DNA of 28,469 nucleotides from JAIBJP01 sp035601195 (GCA_035601195.1 DATNOU010000143.1:1-28469); one strand, 5' to 3'. Shown: positions 1-7,721, counted from the first letter of the stretch. Notes: generated by a model not told the origin, from the sequence alone. Made by a program: numbers and translations.

Positions 1-81
1 CCGGGTGACGTGGCGCCCGGAAACGGCAACTACGACCTGCCGGGGGAGTCCGTCGCGAGCGGGGCGATTCGAGTTCACTAG
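1..81 (+). CDS. C-terminal end of an unknown protein (cut by window start)
   Basis: Frame 1 is open from the first base to TAG at 79-81 and reads as 26 residues ending GAIRVH. The Gly/Asn/Pro-rich text (GNGNYDLPGES) looks like the surface-exposed tail of a protein rather than a random high-GC frame. No family can be named from so little. The next possible gene starts 20 bases downstream on the same strand, so the two could have been one transcript. Confidence 0.4.
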   Translation, partial: PGDVAPGNGNYDLPGESVASGAIRVH

Positions 82-100
82 GCCGCGAGCCCGCAAGGGC

Positions 101-292
101 ATGGAGCCACTCGACGCCGCCGACCGGCGACTCGCTCGAAGAGCCCTGCTCGCGGGTGCGGCCGCGGTCGGGGGGAGCGCGCTCGCCGCCGGCGGGTTCC
201 CCTCCGGGCTGCTCGCTGCCCCCGCCTTGCCCTCGGCCGACGCGGTGCCGTCGACGAGTGAGCAGCATGCCCGGTCTTCGGCCCGTTGCTGA
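101..292 (+). pseudogene. Tat-type signal-peptide stump, rest of gene missing
   Basis: ATG at 101 opens a 63-residue frame. Residues 9-40 read as an arginine-rich n-region (RRLARRALLAG) followed by an Ala/Gly/Leu hydrophobic stretch and a Pro-Ala-rich region, the look of a twin-arginine signal of a secreted protein. After about residue 45 the text becomes low-complexity and stops at 290-292, so no mature domain is left. Actinobacterial ferritin-like and other secreted proteins begin this way, but the function is unknown. I read it as the 5' stump of a broken gene; a genuine 63-residue exported peptide is the alternative. Confidence 0.35.
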
Positions 293-334
293 CGGTCTTC
301 TCCCTGCAGCGGTACGGATGAGTTCGTCGCCGTT

Positions 335-583
335 TTAGACGGGAGCTCGGCGTCCAGAAGGCATTCGACGGGGTCGGTCACGACCTGCGCGCTCGATCTC
401 GTCCTTCTCGAGCTCGAGAAGCGCCTCCTCCATTACGCACGCCTGGGCCCGGATCTGCTGGAGATGGCCGATGAGGGCTTGGTCCTCGCGTCCGAGCCGG
501 AGCCCGCCTGAGCCAGGCGGGATCGTCTGCCTCCCACGCGGCGGGCCATCTTCAGGTCGTGGCCGTGGGGACCCGGACGCCAA
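335..583 (-). CDS. Possible small helical protein, or gene remnant
   Basis: An 82-residue minus-strand frame. Residues 29-66 contain a run with heptad-like spacing (LGREDQALIGHLQQIRAQ, then a glutamate/leucine-rich stretch ending DEIERAG), which looks like an amphipathic helix. The first 28 residues are Pro/Arg-rich and do not look translated, so the true start may lie inside or be lost. No convincing ribosome-binding site is visible. The surrounding 293-742 otherwise shows nothing I can support. It could be the remnant of a coiled-coil gene next to the Ser attachment scar. Confidence 0.25.
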   Translation of the reverse strand: MASGSPRPRPEDGPPRGRQTIPPGSGGLRLGREDQALIGHLQQIRAQACVMEEALLELEKDEIERAGRDRPRRMPSGRRAPV

Positions 584-742
584 CGAGCACCACCCCCTCC
601 TGGAATCGGGATCCCCGAGTTACGGACGAGGAGTAGGGCGGGCGTGAACGCCGGGTGAGATTCTCCACGGGACGCGCGCGATCGCGCTCGTGCGCGCCTT
701 CTGGAGCCGTGGCGGTCGAGCCGCCGATGGTTGGGTGGAAAG

Positions 743-805
743 GCGGAGGGGGAGGGATTCGAACCCTCGATCCGCCTAACGACGGATAACGGTTTTCGAG
801 ACCGT
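743..805 (-). pseudogene. tRNA-Ser(CGA) 3' half, scar copy 1
   Basis: Read on the minus strand: an intact anticodon stem-loop (789-805; 5-bp stem, loop CTCGAAA, anticodon CGA), a long class II variable arm (770-787, 5-bp perfect stem ATCCG/CGGAT on the plus strand), a T arm (752-768; GAGGG stem, loop TTCGAAT) and the 3' acceptor strand CCCCTCC plus G (744-751). The D arm and 5' acceptor strand are absent: the sequence past the anticodon stem does not fold as a tRNA. No CCA is encoded. This is the part of a tRNA gene that an integrating element carries or duplicates, so I read it as an attachment-site scar. A second copy is at 6025. Confidence 0.85.
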
Positions 806-841
806 CCCGAATATGCTGATTTGCAGGGACTCTTTGTTTCC

Positions 842-862
842 GTGCGCCAGTTTGTGCGCCAG
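842..862 (+). repeat. Tandem 9-mer GTGCGCCAG, putative integrase arm sites
   Basis: GTGCGCCAG occurs at 842-850 and 854-862, separated by TTT. It begins 41 bases beyond the anticodon loop of Ser half copy 1. The same 9-mer pair with a 3-base spacer recurs at 6122-6142 beside Ser half copy 2 at nearly the same distance (40 bases). Short tandem repeats beside a tRNA core are typical of tyrosine-recombinase arm-binding sites; that role is inferred. Confidence 0.6.
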
Positions 863-962
863 CCAGCAGAGTTGCTCGCCAGCCCGACCCGCACGGCAGG
901 CGTCCATGGGCGGACGGTCGAGCTCTGGCGCGCGGGGGGACCATCTGCGCCAGGTCGCCTAG

Positions 963-1064
963 CAGCTCGGTAGCACGCGCGAGTGGATCACGAACACGCT
1001 GCGCGATGAGCTGACGAACGCCGAGATGCTCGCGCTCGTGGGCAGCTGCCGGCCGCTTTCCTAG
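963..1064 (+). pseudogene. Possible remnant of a DNA-binding protein C-terminus
   Basis: Between the Ser scar and the penicillin-binding protein, one plus-strand frame reads QLGSTREWITNTLRDEL followed by TNAEMLALVGS and a TAG stop at 1062-1064. The text resembles the recognition region of a helix-turn-helix protein, but a stop codon lies just upstream (967 frame context) and no start or SD is visible. Its stop overlaps the end of the oppositely oriented penicillin-binding gene. This is a weak call; chance protein-like text in GC-rich DNA is possible. Confidence 0.2.
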
Positions 1065-3226
1065 TGCTTGGTCGTCGTGGTCGCAGGAGTCGACGGCTGG
1101 ACAACCGGTGCGGGCGTGTACGGAATGGCAAAGTTCTCGACCGGGAGGCGAGCGACCGCGGCACTCATGAAGTCGTGCCAGATGAGCGCGGGCAGCGAGC
1201 CGCCGAAGACACCGGAAAAGCCCTCGACGTTCGTCATAGGGATCTCGCCCTGCGGATATCCGACCCAGACGCAGGCGGCGAGCTGCGGCACGTAGCCGCA
1301 GAACCAGGCGTCCTGGAAGTTTTCGCCTGTGCCCGTCTTGCCGGCGGTGGGCCGGCCGATCGCGGCCACCGTCCCCGTCCCCTCCGTGATGACGTGCTGG
1401 AGCGCCCAGGTCACCTCGTCGGCGACGCCTTCCGGCACGGCGTCGCGCGCGCGGCCGCTCAACCGCCGAAGTAGCACGCCCCCCGGCCCCTTCACCCTCG
1501 CCACCGCGAACGGCGCGTGTCGGACGCCGCGATCGGCGAGGGTCGCGAAGGCGTCCGCCATCTCGAGCGGCGTCACCGCCTGCGAGCCGAGCGTGATGGA
1601 GCACACCGGCTGGAGCGGCGAGGTGATGCCCATGCCGTGGGCAACCTGCGCGACCCGGTCGGGCCCCACCTTGACGACGACCTGCGCGAAGATCGTGTTC
1701 ACGGAGTGCGCGATCGCCTGGACGAGGGGCATCGTGCCGGCCGCCTCGTCCGCGTAGTTGTGCACCTGCCAGAACCCGTTCGCGTTGAGGCAGCGCGGAT
1801 CGGGCATCGTGAGCGTCGGCGGCCCGCTCCACACCGAATCGAGCGAGATGCCCTCCTCGAGTGCGGCGGTCAGCGTGAACGTCTTGAACGCGCTTCCCGC
1901 CTGGCGGTGAGATTGGGTGGCGAGGTTGAACACCGGCTGGCGCCGGCCGGGAACGAGGCTCGCCATCGCCCGGATGGCGCCGGTTTGCGGATCGATGGCG
2001 ACGAGCGCTGCGGCGGGGTCTGCCGCCGTTCGCAGGTGAGCGGCGATCGCGAGCTCCGCTGCCTGCTGGAGCCACGGGGCGAGCGTCGTTTCGACGCGCA
2101 GGCCGCCGATTCCAGCGCGCCTCGTTCCGAAGCGCCGGTCGAGCTCGCCGGTGACGTAGCGGAAGAAGTCCGACCCTTCTCCCGGGCCGCCGACTTGGGC
2201 GCGCCTGAGCCCGAGCGGAGCGCGCAACGCCCTCTCGTAGCGGGCGTCCGAGATGTCCCCGTTCGAGAGCATGGCCGCGAGCACCTCGGTACGCCGCGCC
2301 CGGGCCGCCTTGGGTCTCTGGAAGGGGTCGTAGGCCGTCGGTGACTGCGGCAGACCCGCGAGGAGCGCGGCCTGGGGGAGGGCCAGCTTGCGAGCCGCGC
2401 GTCCGAAGTACGTCTCCGCCGCCGCCTGCGCGCCGTACGCGTCGTTGCCGTAGTAGATCTGGTTCATGTAGGCGGCGAGAATCCGTTGCTTCGGCCAGAC
2501 GTTGGCCAGCTGAACCGCGAGGCACGCCTCATCGATCTTGCCCTCCAGAGACATCGCCTTGGTCGTCCCGAGATAGAGGTTCCGGACGAGCTGCTCGGTG
2601 ATCGTCGAGCCGCCCTGGACGACCCGGCCTGCCGCGGCGTCGGCGATCGCTGCCCGCACGATGGCCTCGTAGTCGATGGCGCCGTGCTGCCAGAAGCGTC
2701 GGTCCTCGATCGCCACGGTCGCCCTGGCGAGCCACGGAGACATCCGGGCGAGCCCGACCGGCTGTCGCCGGCGCACGGCGGGAACCATGCCGAGTCGCGA
2801 GCCGTTCGCGGCGTAGACGAACGAGTTGCTCCCGAGCTCGATCGGCCGTTCGGGGGCGAGGGCGCAGCTCGAGCGGAAAGCGGCCATGGCCGTGTAGCCG
2901 ATCCCCGTGAGGACGACCCCGACGAGACCGAGCACGATGACGATGGCGGCGAGGCGTCGAGCGACGGGCTGGCCGTCGCGCCTCCCCCGCCGGCTGTGCG
3001 CCGCATAGAGGGAGGCAATCGGCAGCGGTGACCGTTGGACGGGGCGCGGCCGGTACGGCCGGTAGACGCGCTGTGGCCAGCGGGCGCGCGCTGCGGCCAC
3101 CTGCTCGGCGCCGAGATGCCAGCGGCGTCCCTGGCTGCCGGCCTCGCGGGGGTAGCGCCGGCGCAGCCAGGCGCGGAGGGTCGCGGGCGAGATGCCGAGC
3201 TCACGGGCGAGCTCCTGGGGCGTCAT
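1061..3226 (-). CDS. Class A penicillin-binding protein with N-terminal HTH
   Basis: A 721-aa bifunctional peptidoglycan synthase: a glycosyltransferase (GT51) polymerises lipid II and a transpeptidase cross-links the strands outside the membrane. GT51 covers about 155-340: EDRRFWQHGAID with Glu174, GGSTITEQ at 205-212, and KIDEA with Glu233. The transpeptidase covers about 400-690: active serine in SAFK (445-448), SVN (508-510), KTGTG (630-634). One membrane helix is at 92-116, so residues 1-90 are cytoplasmic. Those begin ELARELGISPATLRAWLRRR and a WHLGAEQVAAARA stretch, which reads as a MerR-like helix-turn-helix, an unexpected partner for a PBP. The tail is Pro/Thr-rich, a common cell-wall tail. 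The HTH is in frame with no gap, so the fusion looks real. It lies inside the Ser-bounded segment, transcribed towards the Ser scar. Confidence 0.95.
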   Translation of the reverse strand: MTPQELARELGISPATLRAWLRRRYPREAGSQGRRWHLGAEQVAAARARWPQRVYRPYRPRPVQRSPLPIASLYAAHSRRGRRDGQPVARRLAAIVIVLGLVGVVLTGIGYTAMAAFRSSCALAPERPIELGSNSFVYAANGSRLGMVPAVRRRQPVGLARMSPWLARATVAIEDRRFWQHGAIDYEAIVRAAIADAAAGRVVQGGSTITEQLVRNLYLGTTKAMSLEGKIDEACLAVQLANVWPKQRILAAYMNQIYYGNDAYGAQAAAETYFGRAARKLALPQAALLAGLPQSPTAYDPFQRPKAARARRTEVLAAMLSNGDISDARYERALRAPLGLRRAQVGGPGEGSDFFRYVTGELDRRFGTRRAGIGGLRVETTLAPWLQQAAELAIAAHLRTAADPAAALVAIDPQTGAIRAMASLVPGRRQPVFNLATQSHRQAGSAFKTFTLTAALEEGISLDSVWSGPPTLTMPDPRCLNANGFWQVHNYADEAAGTMPLVQAIAHSVNTIFAQVVVKVGPDRVAQVAHGMGITSPLQPVCSITLGSQAVTPLEMADAFATLADRGVRHAPFAVARVKGPGGVLLRRLSGRARDAVPEGVADEVTWALQHVITEGTGTVAAIGRPTAGKTGTGENFQDAWFCGYVPQLAACVWVGYPQGEIPMTNVEGFSGVFGGSLPALIWHDFMSAAVARLPVENFAIPYTPAPVVQPSTPATTTTKH

Positions 3227-3262
3227 GGCTGCCCGGACGATTGCCGGGTTCGGCCACGTGCA

Positions 3263-4104
3263 CTATCCGCCGAGCGGACGACCGTGCAGTCGAAGGGGGC
3301 TCATCTGGCCGATCCTGCCATGCGAGCGGAGCTCCTCCAGTCCGAGCGCGACGGCCGCCGGCACGGTGGCCGGGAGCACGTTCGTGACGAGGAAGAACGC
3401 GTCTAGCGAGGTCGCTGCGCCGGCGCCGAGGAGGCTCGCCAGTCCGCGGTTGCGACTGTCGGCGGCGAGCACGGCTCCGAGAACCGCCGCGACGAAGAGG
3501 TCGGCGTACTCGATCGAGACAGGGCCGAGGACGACTCGCTGGAGCTGAAGACGCTGGAGATGGAGGCTCGCGAGCGGTCCGACCGCCGGAGCCGCATTCG
3601 TAATCGCCCCGGCTCGCCTGCTCGAGGGTGGTTCGCCACGGCGAGCGCGAGATCGGTCGCCGTCCAGGCTACGATGCCCGCCTTCGCGACCGCGCCCGGA
3701 ACGGCCGCGACGACGATGGTTGCGAGCGCGACGCAACTCAGCGAGACGAGGACGAGGGCGGCCGCCTCTTCCGGAGGACTGTTCAAGGCACCCCAGGTGA
3801 AGGCGAAGAGCGCGGGAACGACGGGGATCAGTCGCCAATCGTGCCCCCCGCGTCGCCCAGGCGACGCCCAGCAAGGCGAGCAGCGGCACGACGAGGAGCG
3901 CAAGCGAGGAGAGACCGCTCGCGAGGGCGAGGCGACCCGCGGAAGGAAGGTCACCCCGGTGAGCGCGGCAGCGGGTCCTGCGACGAACGGCCAGTGAGCT
4001 CGCAGGCGCGCGAGCCAGGACGGGCGAACCGCTCTCGGCAGCAGCACGATCGCTCCCTGCACGAGACAGAGCCCGCAATAGGAGCCGGACGACGCTGCGG
4101 TCAC
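3263..4104 (-). pseudogene. Polytopic membrane protein, frameshifted
   Basis: No single frame encodes the whole protein, but two minus-strand frames alternate good hydrophobic segments. One frame gives the start (GTG at 4104; SYCGLCLVQGAIVLLP, then PFVAGPAAALTGVTFLP); the other gives LSSLALLVVPLLALLGVAWA; the first resumes with LIPVVPALFAFTWGAL and a long Ala/Val helix; the second ends with EYADLFVAAVLGAVLAA and SLDAFFLVTNVLPATVP. Three frame changes are needed, giving about eight membrane helices in roughly 280 residues. The family is not recognised. The start follows the stop of the upstream His-rich gene by three bases, so the pair was a coupled operon. Repeated indels suggest decay, although assembly errors could produce the same pattern. 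Confidence 0.6.
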
Positions 4105-4107
4105 CGG

Positions 4108-4734
4108 CTAGAGACCCGCCGGGAAAGCGTACGAGCTGGGGATCGGTCTGGACAGCTCGGAGCCGGTGCCAAACGTGACGACGATTTCCTGGTGCGGCTC
4201 GAGGATCAGGGCTGCCGGGTCTCCCGCCAACCGCTTTCCGTCGACGTAGACCGAGAGTCGCCGAGCGCCCCCCGCGCAGTGGCCGCCGAAGCAGCGCGAC
4301 GTCAGCGGCACGCCCCAGACGCCGAAGAACTCGCCGAGAGTGAACGGGCGAACCCGCGCCGATTCGATGTGGACGACGCCGGTCGTGTCGTGTGCGTGAA
4401 GAGGTGAGAAGAACACGTCACCCGGGGCGATCCCGACTCCGGCCGGCACCGTGACGCGCTTTCCGTTCACGAACAGATCGAGATGGACGTGATAGTGGAG
4501 CGAGCTTCCCTCCGCGGCAAGCGCCGGGAGCCCGAGAGCGTCGAGGCGGTTGCGTAGGCCTTCGACGTTTCGCGGCCATGCAGGCGGGCCCGTCAGCTCG
4601 TGGGGACTTGCGGCGGGCGCCGACGAATGCGTTCCGCCCGCCGTCGCGCCGACGACGGCAAGGACGACCAGCGCCGTCGGCACGACCCCTAGGGCGACCG
4701 CAAGCCAGCGAAAGCGGTGCAATCGGCTGAGCAA
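4108..4734 (-). CDS. Membrane-anchored His-rich extracytoplasmic protein
   Basis: A 208-aa protein with one N-terminal membrane anchor (about 10-32) and an exported domain. The domain carries HYHVHLDLFVNGK (His80, His82, His84), PLHAHDTTGVVHIES (His113, His115, His122), a CFGGHC loop (Cys148, Cys153) and a late His181. This density of His and Cys on a beta-rich domain suggests a metal site, with copper or zinc most plausible, but that is inference and I cannot name a family. The stop is three bases before the GTG of the membrane protein downstream, so the two were probably translated together. The YCGLC motif in that partner hints at a shared redox or metal role. Confidence 0.75.
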   Translation of the reverse strand: MLSRLHRFRWLAVALGVVPTALVVLAVVGATAGGTHSSAPAASPHELTGPPAWPRNVEGLRNRLDALGLPALAAEGSSLHYHVHLDLFVNGKRVTVPAGVGIAPGDVFFSPLHAHDTTGVVHIESARVRPFTLGEFFGVWGVPLTSRCFGGHCAGGARRLSVYVDGKRLAGDPAALILEPHQEIVVTFGTGSELSRPIPSSYAFPAGL

Positions 4735-4901
4735 GGCGCCTCCATCGCCTCAGCACCGCCCGGGCATTCGGATCGGCCAATCCGCCGACCGGAGGACGGT
4801 GCGGGGGACGCAGGCGGGGGTTCGGTCGCGGCCTCGCGCCGACGCCCTCATCGTCCGGTGGAAGGATCGTCCGCGGGGGGTCCACCCGACACGCTGGGCG
4901 A

Positions 4902-5501
4902 ATGGCAACGGCATCCTGGACGGGGCAGCTCCCGCCTGCGGGCGACGAGGAAGGTCTCGAGGGTTACCAGGTCACTGACATCTGGGACCGGCCGGTCGGA
5001 AGCGTCCGCGTCCTTCTCCGTCTCGGCGACGACTTCTACCTGGTCGTCCGCTCCCGCTCGCCCGTCAACGCCGCTGACCGGCCGATCCCGATCGAACACG
5101 TGGCCTTCGCCGACCATGGGCGCTGTGTCGTCGGCCTGGCTCTCTCGCGAGAGCAGTTCGCCCAGTATCCGCCGCTCTCTCGCCGGAACGCCGTCCGCGC
5201 CGAACTCGCGGACGCCGCGCGCGTCACGACCGTGCCGCCCCTGCCTGCCGGCACACGGGTGCCCGCTCAGGCAGCGACCGGCTCGCTCTTTGCACTCGCC
5301 TTCCTTCTGTCGGCAGCCGGGCTGCTCGCCCTCCTCGCGGTCATCCTGTTCGTGACCGCGCCCTGGGACTCGTGGGAGTTCAGCCTCTTCGGCATCCCGG
5401 CGGCCTTCTTCCTTCTCGCTCTCGCCCTCGGGTACCGGAGGACTGTTCGAGCGTCGGAGGCCGCACTGGTGGGAAGCCGGATCTCCGGCTCCCGGAGCTG
5501 A
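4902..5501 (+). CDS. PRC-barrel-like domain protein with two membrane helices
   Basis: A 199-aa protein. Residues 19-90 look like a small beta-barrel of the PRC type: EGYQVTDIWDRPVGSVRVLL resembles the opening strand pair (a residue preceding a turn and G-x-V), followed by DFYLVVRS and an RPIPIEHVAFAD segment. Two hydrophobic helices follow at about 128-151 and 159-177, ending in a basic tail. PRC-barrel domains bind partners or sense conditions near the membrane in several families; here the partner is unknown. It diverges from the His-rich protein across about 170 bases. The broken PAP2 gene follows on the same strand almost immediately, so they were probably co-transcribed. Confidence 0.7.
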   Translation: MATASWTGQLPPAGDEEGLEGYQVTDIWDRPVGSVRVLLRLGDDFYLVVRSRSPVNAADRPIPIEHVAFADHGRCVVGLALSREQFAQYPPLSRRNAVRAELADAARVTTVPPLPAGTRVPAQAATGSLFALAFLLSAAGLLALLAVILFVTAPWDSWEFSLFGIPAAFFLLALALGYRRTVRASEAALVGSRISGSRS

Positions 5502-5504
5502 TCC

Positions 5505-5910
5505 CTGCGGGGGATCGACTGGAAGGTCTTCCACTACTTGAGTGGATCGCTCCGTGAGCATCCCTCGATCGGGGATGCGATCGAGGACTTCGTCGCTTAC
5601 TGGGCCTTTCCCCTCTTCGTCGTCGCTACTTTCCCCCTCTGGCTCCTTGACCGTCCGTGCATGCCTCCGCTGGAAGACAGCCTGTCTGTCCAGTCTCGCC
5701 GCGGCAGGATTGGGCCCTTTTTGCGCCCAGGTGATGTCGCATCTCTGGATGGGAGAAAGCATCCGTTCCAGGCCCACCCATCGCAGACGCTTCTCCTCGC
5801 GTCGCCGTCGCAGGAGCCCTCGTTCCCGAGTGACCACGCGGTCGCCGCCTTCGCGATTGCGATCGCTGCGCTCGCGGTGTTCTCCCCAGGCCCGAACCGC
5901 CGGTCTCCGG
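5505..5910 (+). pseudogene. PAP2-family phosphatase, frameshifted and truncated
   Basis: The text reads DWKVFHYLSGSLREHPS and a hydrophobic AFPLFVVATFPLWLLDRP in one frame, then RWKTACLSSLAAAGL and CAQVMSHLWMGE in the next frame (from about 5660), and returns to the first frame (about 5757) for HPFQAHPSQTLLLASPSQ and SFPSDHAVAAFAIA. The last motif is the PSGH-like signature (here PSDH) of membrane PAP2 phosphatases, the class that dephosphorylates undecaprenyl pyrophosphate or phosphatidate. The final SRxxxxxHxxxD motif is missing, because the gene ends about 115 bases before the Ser scar. No good start is present: CTG at 5505 or TTG at 5538 are the only options. Two indels plus 3' loss make it a pseudogene. 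Confidence 0.75.
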
Positions 5911-6024
5911 TGGTCGCGGCGCCGAGCAGACTCACCGATCCGCTGGTGGCCCCTGTTGGAAAGCGTTCGACGCCGCGAAAGGGCTGTGCTCGCTCGACGC
6001 GGACGGGTGCGGTGTTTCGGTTGA

Positions 6025-6086
6025 GCGGAGGGGGAGGGATTCGAACCCTCGAGAGGCCAGTGACCTCTAACGGCTTTCGAGACAGT
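6025..6086 (-). pseudogene. tRNA-Ser(CGA) 3' half, scar copy 2
   Basis: Minus strand: anticodon loop CTCGAAA (6075-6081), variable arm with a perfect 5-bp stem (6052-6068), T arm (6034-6050) and acceptor 3' strand plus G (6026-6033). The 28 bases at 6025-6052 are identical to 743-770 of copy 1. The variable-arm sequence is quite different (AGAGG/CCTCT instead of ATCCG/CGGAT) yet still pairs perfectly. The 5' strand of the anticodon stem has one mismatch, and no D arm or 5' acceptor follows. The distance between the two copies is 5282 bases. Confidence 0.85.
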
Positions 6087-6121
6087 TACGAAATTGGCAA
6101 TTGCAGGGATTTTTGCGGGTG

Positions 6122-6142
6122 GTGCGCCAGTGTGTGCGCCAG
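6122..6142 (+). repeat. Tandem 9-mer GTGCGCCAG, second pair
   Basis: GTGCGCCAG at 6122-6130 and 6134-6142 with a TGT spacer, placed 40 bases beyond the anticodon loop of Ser half copy 2. It matches the pair at 842-862 in sequence, spacing and position. The stretch between 5911 and 6258 otherwise holds only the Ser half; I see no other gene there. Confidence 0.6.
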
Positions 6143-6258
6143 CCCGCCGACAACACTGCATCCGTCTCTGACAACGGAATCCGACCTCGTCAAGCCAGCC
6201 GTGGCGAAGCCGCCGGGTATCGGAACCGTGGAGGCCCGCACCGGTGTAGTAGTGATGC

Positions 6259-7206
6259 GTGAAGCGCAGCGAGGGCCTGGTTCGTCTCACGTTCGTTGTC
6301 GCTCTGGCCGCGGCGTGCTCGAACGGCGGTGAAGGTCAGTCCACCTCGACCCGGCCGGCTGCCGGCGACCAGACGAGTGAGCTGACGGTGCGTGCCCCGG
6401 AGGAGCTGGCCGGCCGGCGCGTCGTCTTCACGCGCGCCGACGGAACGTACGTCGCGCGCGCGGACGGCTCGGCTCTTCGCAAGGTGCTCGACCTCGAAGG
6501 CGTCTTCGAGTTCCAGGCGGATGTCTCTCCCGACGGTAGTCGGCTCCTGCTTCGCGTGGACGATGAGGGTCGCGAGCAAGGGACGTGGATCGTCGGCCTG
6601 GACGGGAGCCGACCCACGCATGTCGCCGGTCCCGGGAAGCCAGTCGCCGGGGGCGCGGCCGACTGGGCACCCGATGGGCGGCGGTTCGTCCTCACGGGCA
6701 AGAGGGAGAGCGAGCAATTCCTCGGGCTCTACGTGTTCGACGGGACGGGGACGAAGCCGCGCCGCATCACCCCGGACGAGTGGGAGGCGCAGTACCCCGC
6801 CTGGTCGCCGGACGGTGGTCGGATCGTGTTCACCCACGTCGTCCCTCCGAACGGGTTCGACATCTGGGTCGTAAAGGTCGACGGGAGCGGGCTCCGTCAG
6901 CTGACGGGCGAGCCGGGCTCGGACAACTACCCGGCGTGGTCGCCGGACGGAAGAGCGATCGTCTACTCCTCCGACGACCGCTCGAACCGAAACGGACTCT
7001 GGCTCATGGGCGCCGACGGGTCCGATCAGCGCTACCTGGCGGCCGGCGGCGAGCCGCAATGGGAGCCGGGCAACTGGATCGTCTTCGACTGTGCCCTGCA
7101 GGACCCCGAGCAGCCGGGCCAGGTGTGCGTCGTCCGCCCGGACGGCTCCGAGGTCGCCCGCCTGCCGCTCGGTCGCGAGGCGGCCTTCCCCAACTGGCTG
7201 CCGTGA
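6259..7206 (+). CDS. TolB-like (PD40) beta-propeller lipoprotein
   Basis: A 315-aa exported protein. The GTG start gives a short basic n-region, a hydrophobic core and a lipobox-like LAAACS near residue 20, so the mature protein is probably lipid-anchored. The rest is a WD40/PD40-type propeller of about six blades, marked by repeated SPDG-type turns: VSPDGSRLLLRVDD, WAPDGRRFVLTG, WSPDGGRIVFTH, WSPDGRAIVYSS and QWEPGNWIVFD, alternating with DIWVVKVDGSG-like strands. TolB-type propellers bind protein partners rather than catalyse; the partner is unknown. It is close in design to the 15940-16884 protein and to the propeller part of 9291-9851. It starts 117 bases after the second Ser repeat pair. 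Confidence 0.85.
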   Translation: MKRSEGLVRLTFVVALAAACSNGGEGQSTSTRPAAGDQTSELTVRAPEELAGRRVVFTRADGTYVARADGSALRKVLDLEGVFEFQADVSPDGSRLLLRVDDEGREQGTWIVGLDGSRPTHVAGPGKPVAGGAADWAPDGRRFVLTGKRESEQFLGLYVFDGTGTKPRRITPDEWEAQYPAWSPDGGRIVFTHVVPPNGFDIWVVKVDGSGLRQLTGEPGSDNYPAWSPDGRAIVYSSDDRSNRNGLWLMGADGSDQRYLAAGGEPQWEPGNWIVFDCALQDPEQPGQVCVVRPDGSEVARLPLGREAAFPNWLP

Positions 7207-7399
7207 CGCGAGCGACAGGCATGCAGACGGTCTCTGGATCGCGAGTCGCGCTTGCTCGCGGTCGAACCGAGTCCTCTGGCCGCGACGCGAGGTAGCTCAG
7301 CGCCGCAAATCGAGAACCGCTCTTTCGCGGAGTAGTACGTTTGCCCGCGTTGGCATCTGAGTCAACGCCGCCGGTGCAGACCTGACCGCTCGTCTGACG

Positions 7400-7405
7400 T
7401 AAACT
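7400..7405 (+). promoter_or_regulatory. Leaderless-type -10 element TAAACT
   Basis: TAAACT ends exactly seven bases before the ATG at 7413 and there is no Shine-Dalgarno sequence. This spacing of a TANNNT box to the start codon is the usual arrangement of leaderless genes in high-GC actinobacteria. Only the position supports it; no clear -35 is visible. Confidence 0.4.
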
Positions 7406-7412
7406 CGAAGCG

Positions 7413-7721
7413 ATGGCCGTACCGGTACGGGAGATTCCCGCTCCGTCCACGGCGCCAGCGAGCCCGCTTGACGACGTGCTGCGTCGCGTAAATCGCATTC
7501 GCATCGCGTACGGCGCCGATGCGCTCTACGAGCTCCCGGCCGCTTGCACGGCATGGGAGGGGGGCGGATGCGTGCTCGAGCGGGCGTTCGAGGACCTCGA
7601 CGTGCTCGTCGTCGACTACCGGCGCGCGTACGGCCGGCACATCGAGTTCGAGCACGGCCTCGGCGACTTCGCCCGCGACTTCGACGCTGGCCGCTACCCG
7701 GGGCTTCTCGCCTGCCGGTGA
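7413..7721 (+). CDS. Small cytoplasmic protein of unknown function
   Basis: A 102-aa protein without signal peptide or membrane segment. The first 20 residues are Pro/Ala-rich and the rest looks well folded and acidic: DDVLRRVNRIRIAYGADAL, ELPAACTAWEGGGCVLERAF, DLDVLVVDYRRAYGRHIEF and a C-terminal FARDFDAGRYPGLLACR. The codon pattern and absence of low-complexity text in this frame argue that it is translated. The ATG is chosen because a TAAACT box lies seven bases upstream. I do not recognise the family. The next gene, a CapA-family protein, points towards it from the other strand, leaving 142 bases with no clear terminator. Confidence 0.6.
   Translation: MAVPVREIPAPSTAPASPLDDVLRRVNRIRIAYGADALYELPAACTAWEGGGCVLERAFEDLDVLVVDYRRAYGRHIEFEHGLGDFARDFDAGRYPGLLACR

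Noticed and set aside
552..2525. Very long minus-strand frame (about 657 codons) over the penicillin-binding gene
   Set aside because: Arg/Pro-rich shadow of the real gene in another frame; it has no domain and overlaps clear GT51 and transpeptidase motifs.
743..6142. Ser halves as functional split tRNA genes
   Set aside because: No matching 5' halves are present and bacterial trans-spliced split tRNAs are not expected; attachment scars explain the breakpoints better.
4848..6290. 480-codon minus-strand frame
   Set aside because: Shadow of the PRC-barrel-like gene, the PAP2 pseudogene and the Ser half; Arg/Glu-rich text without any motif.
7291..7330. GGTAGCTCAGC, which looks like the D-arm box of a tRNA
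   Set aside because: No acceptor pairing, the D loop would be too long and no anticodon or T arm follows.
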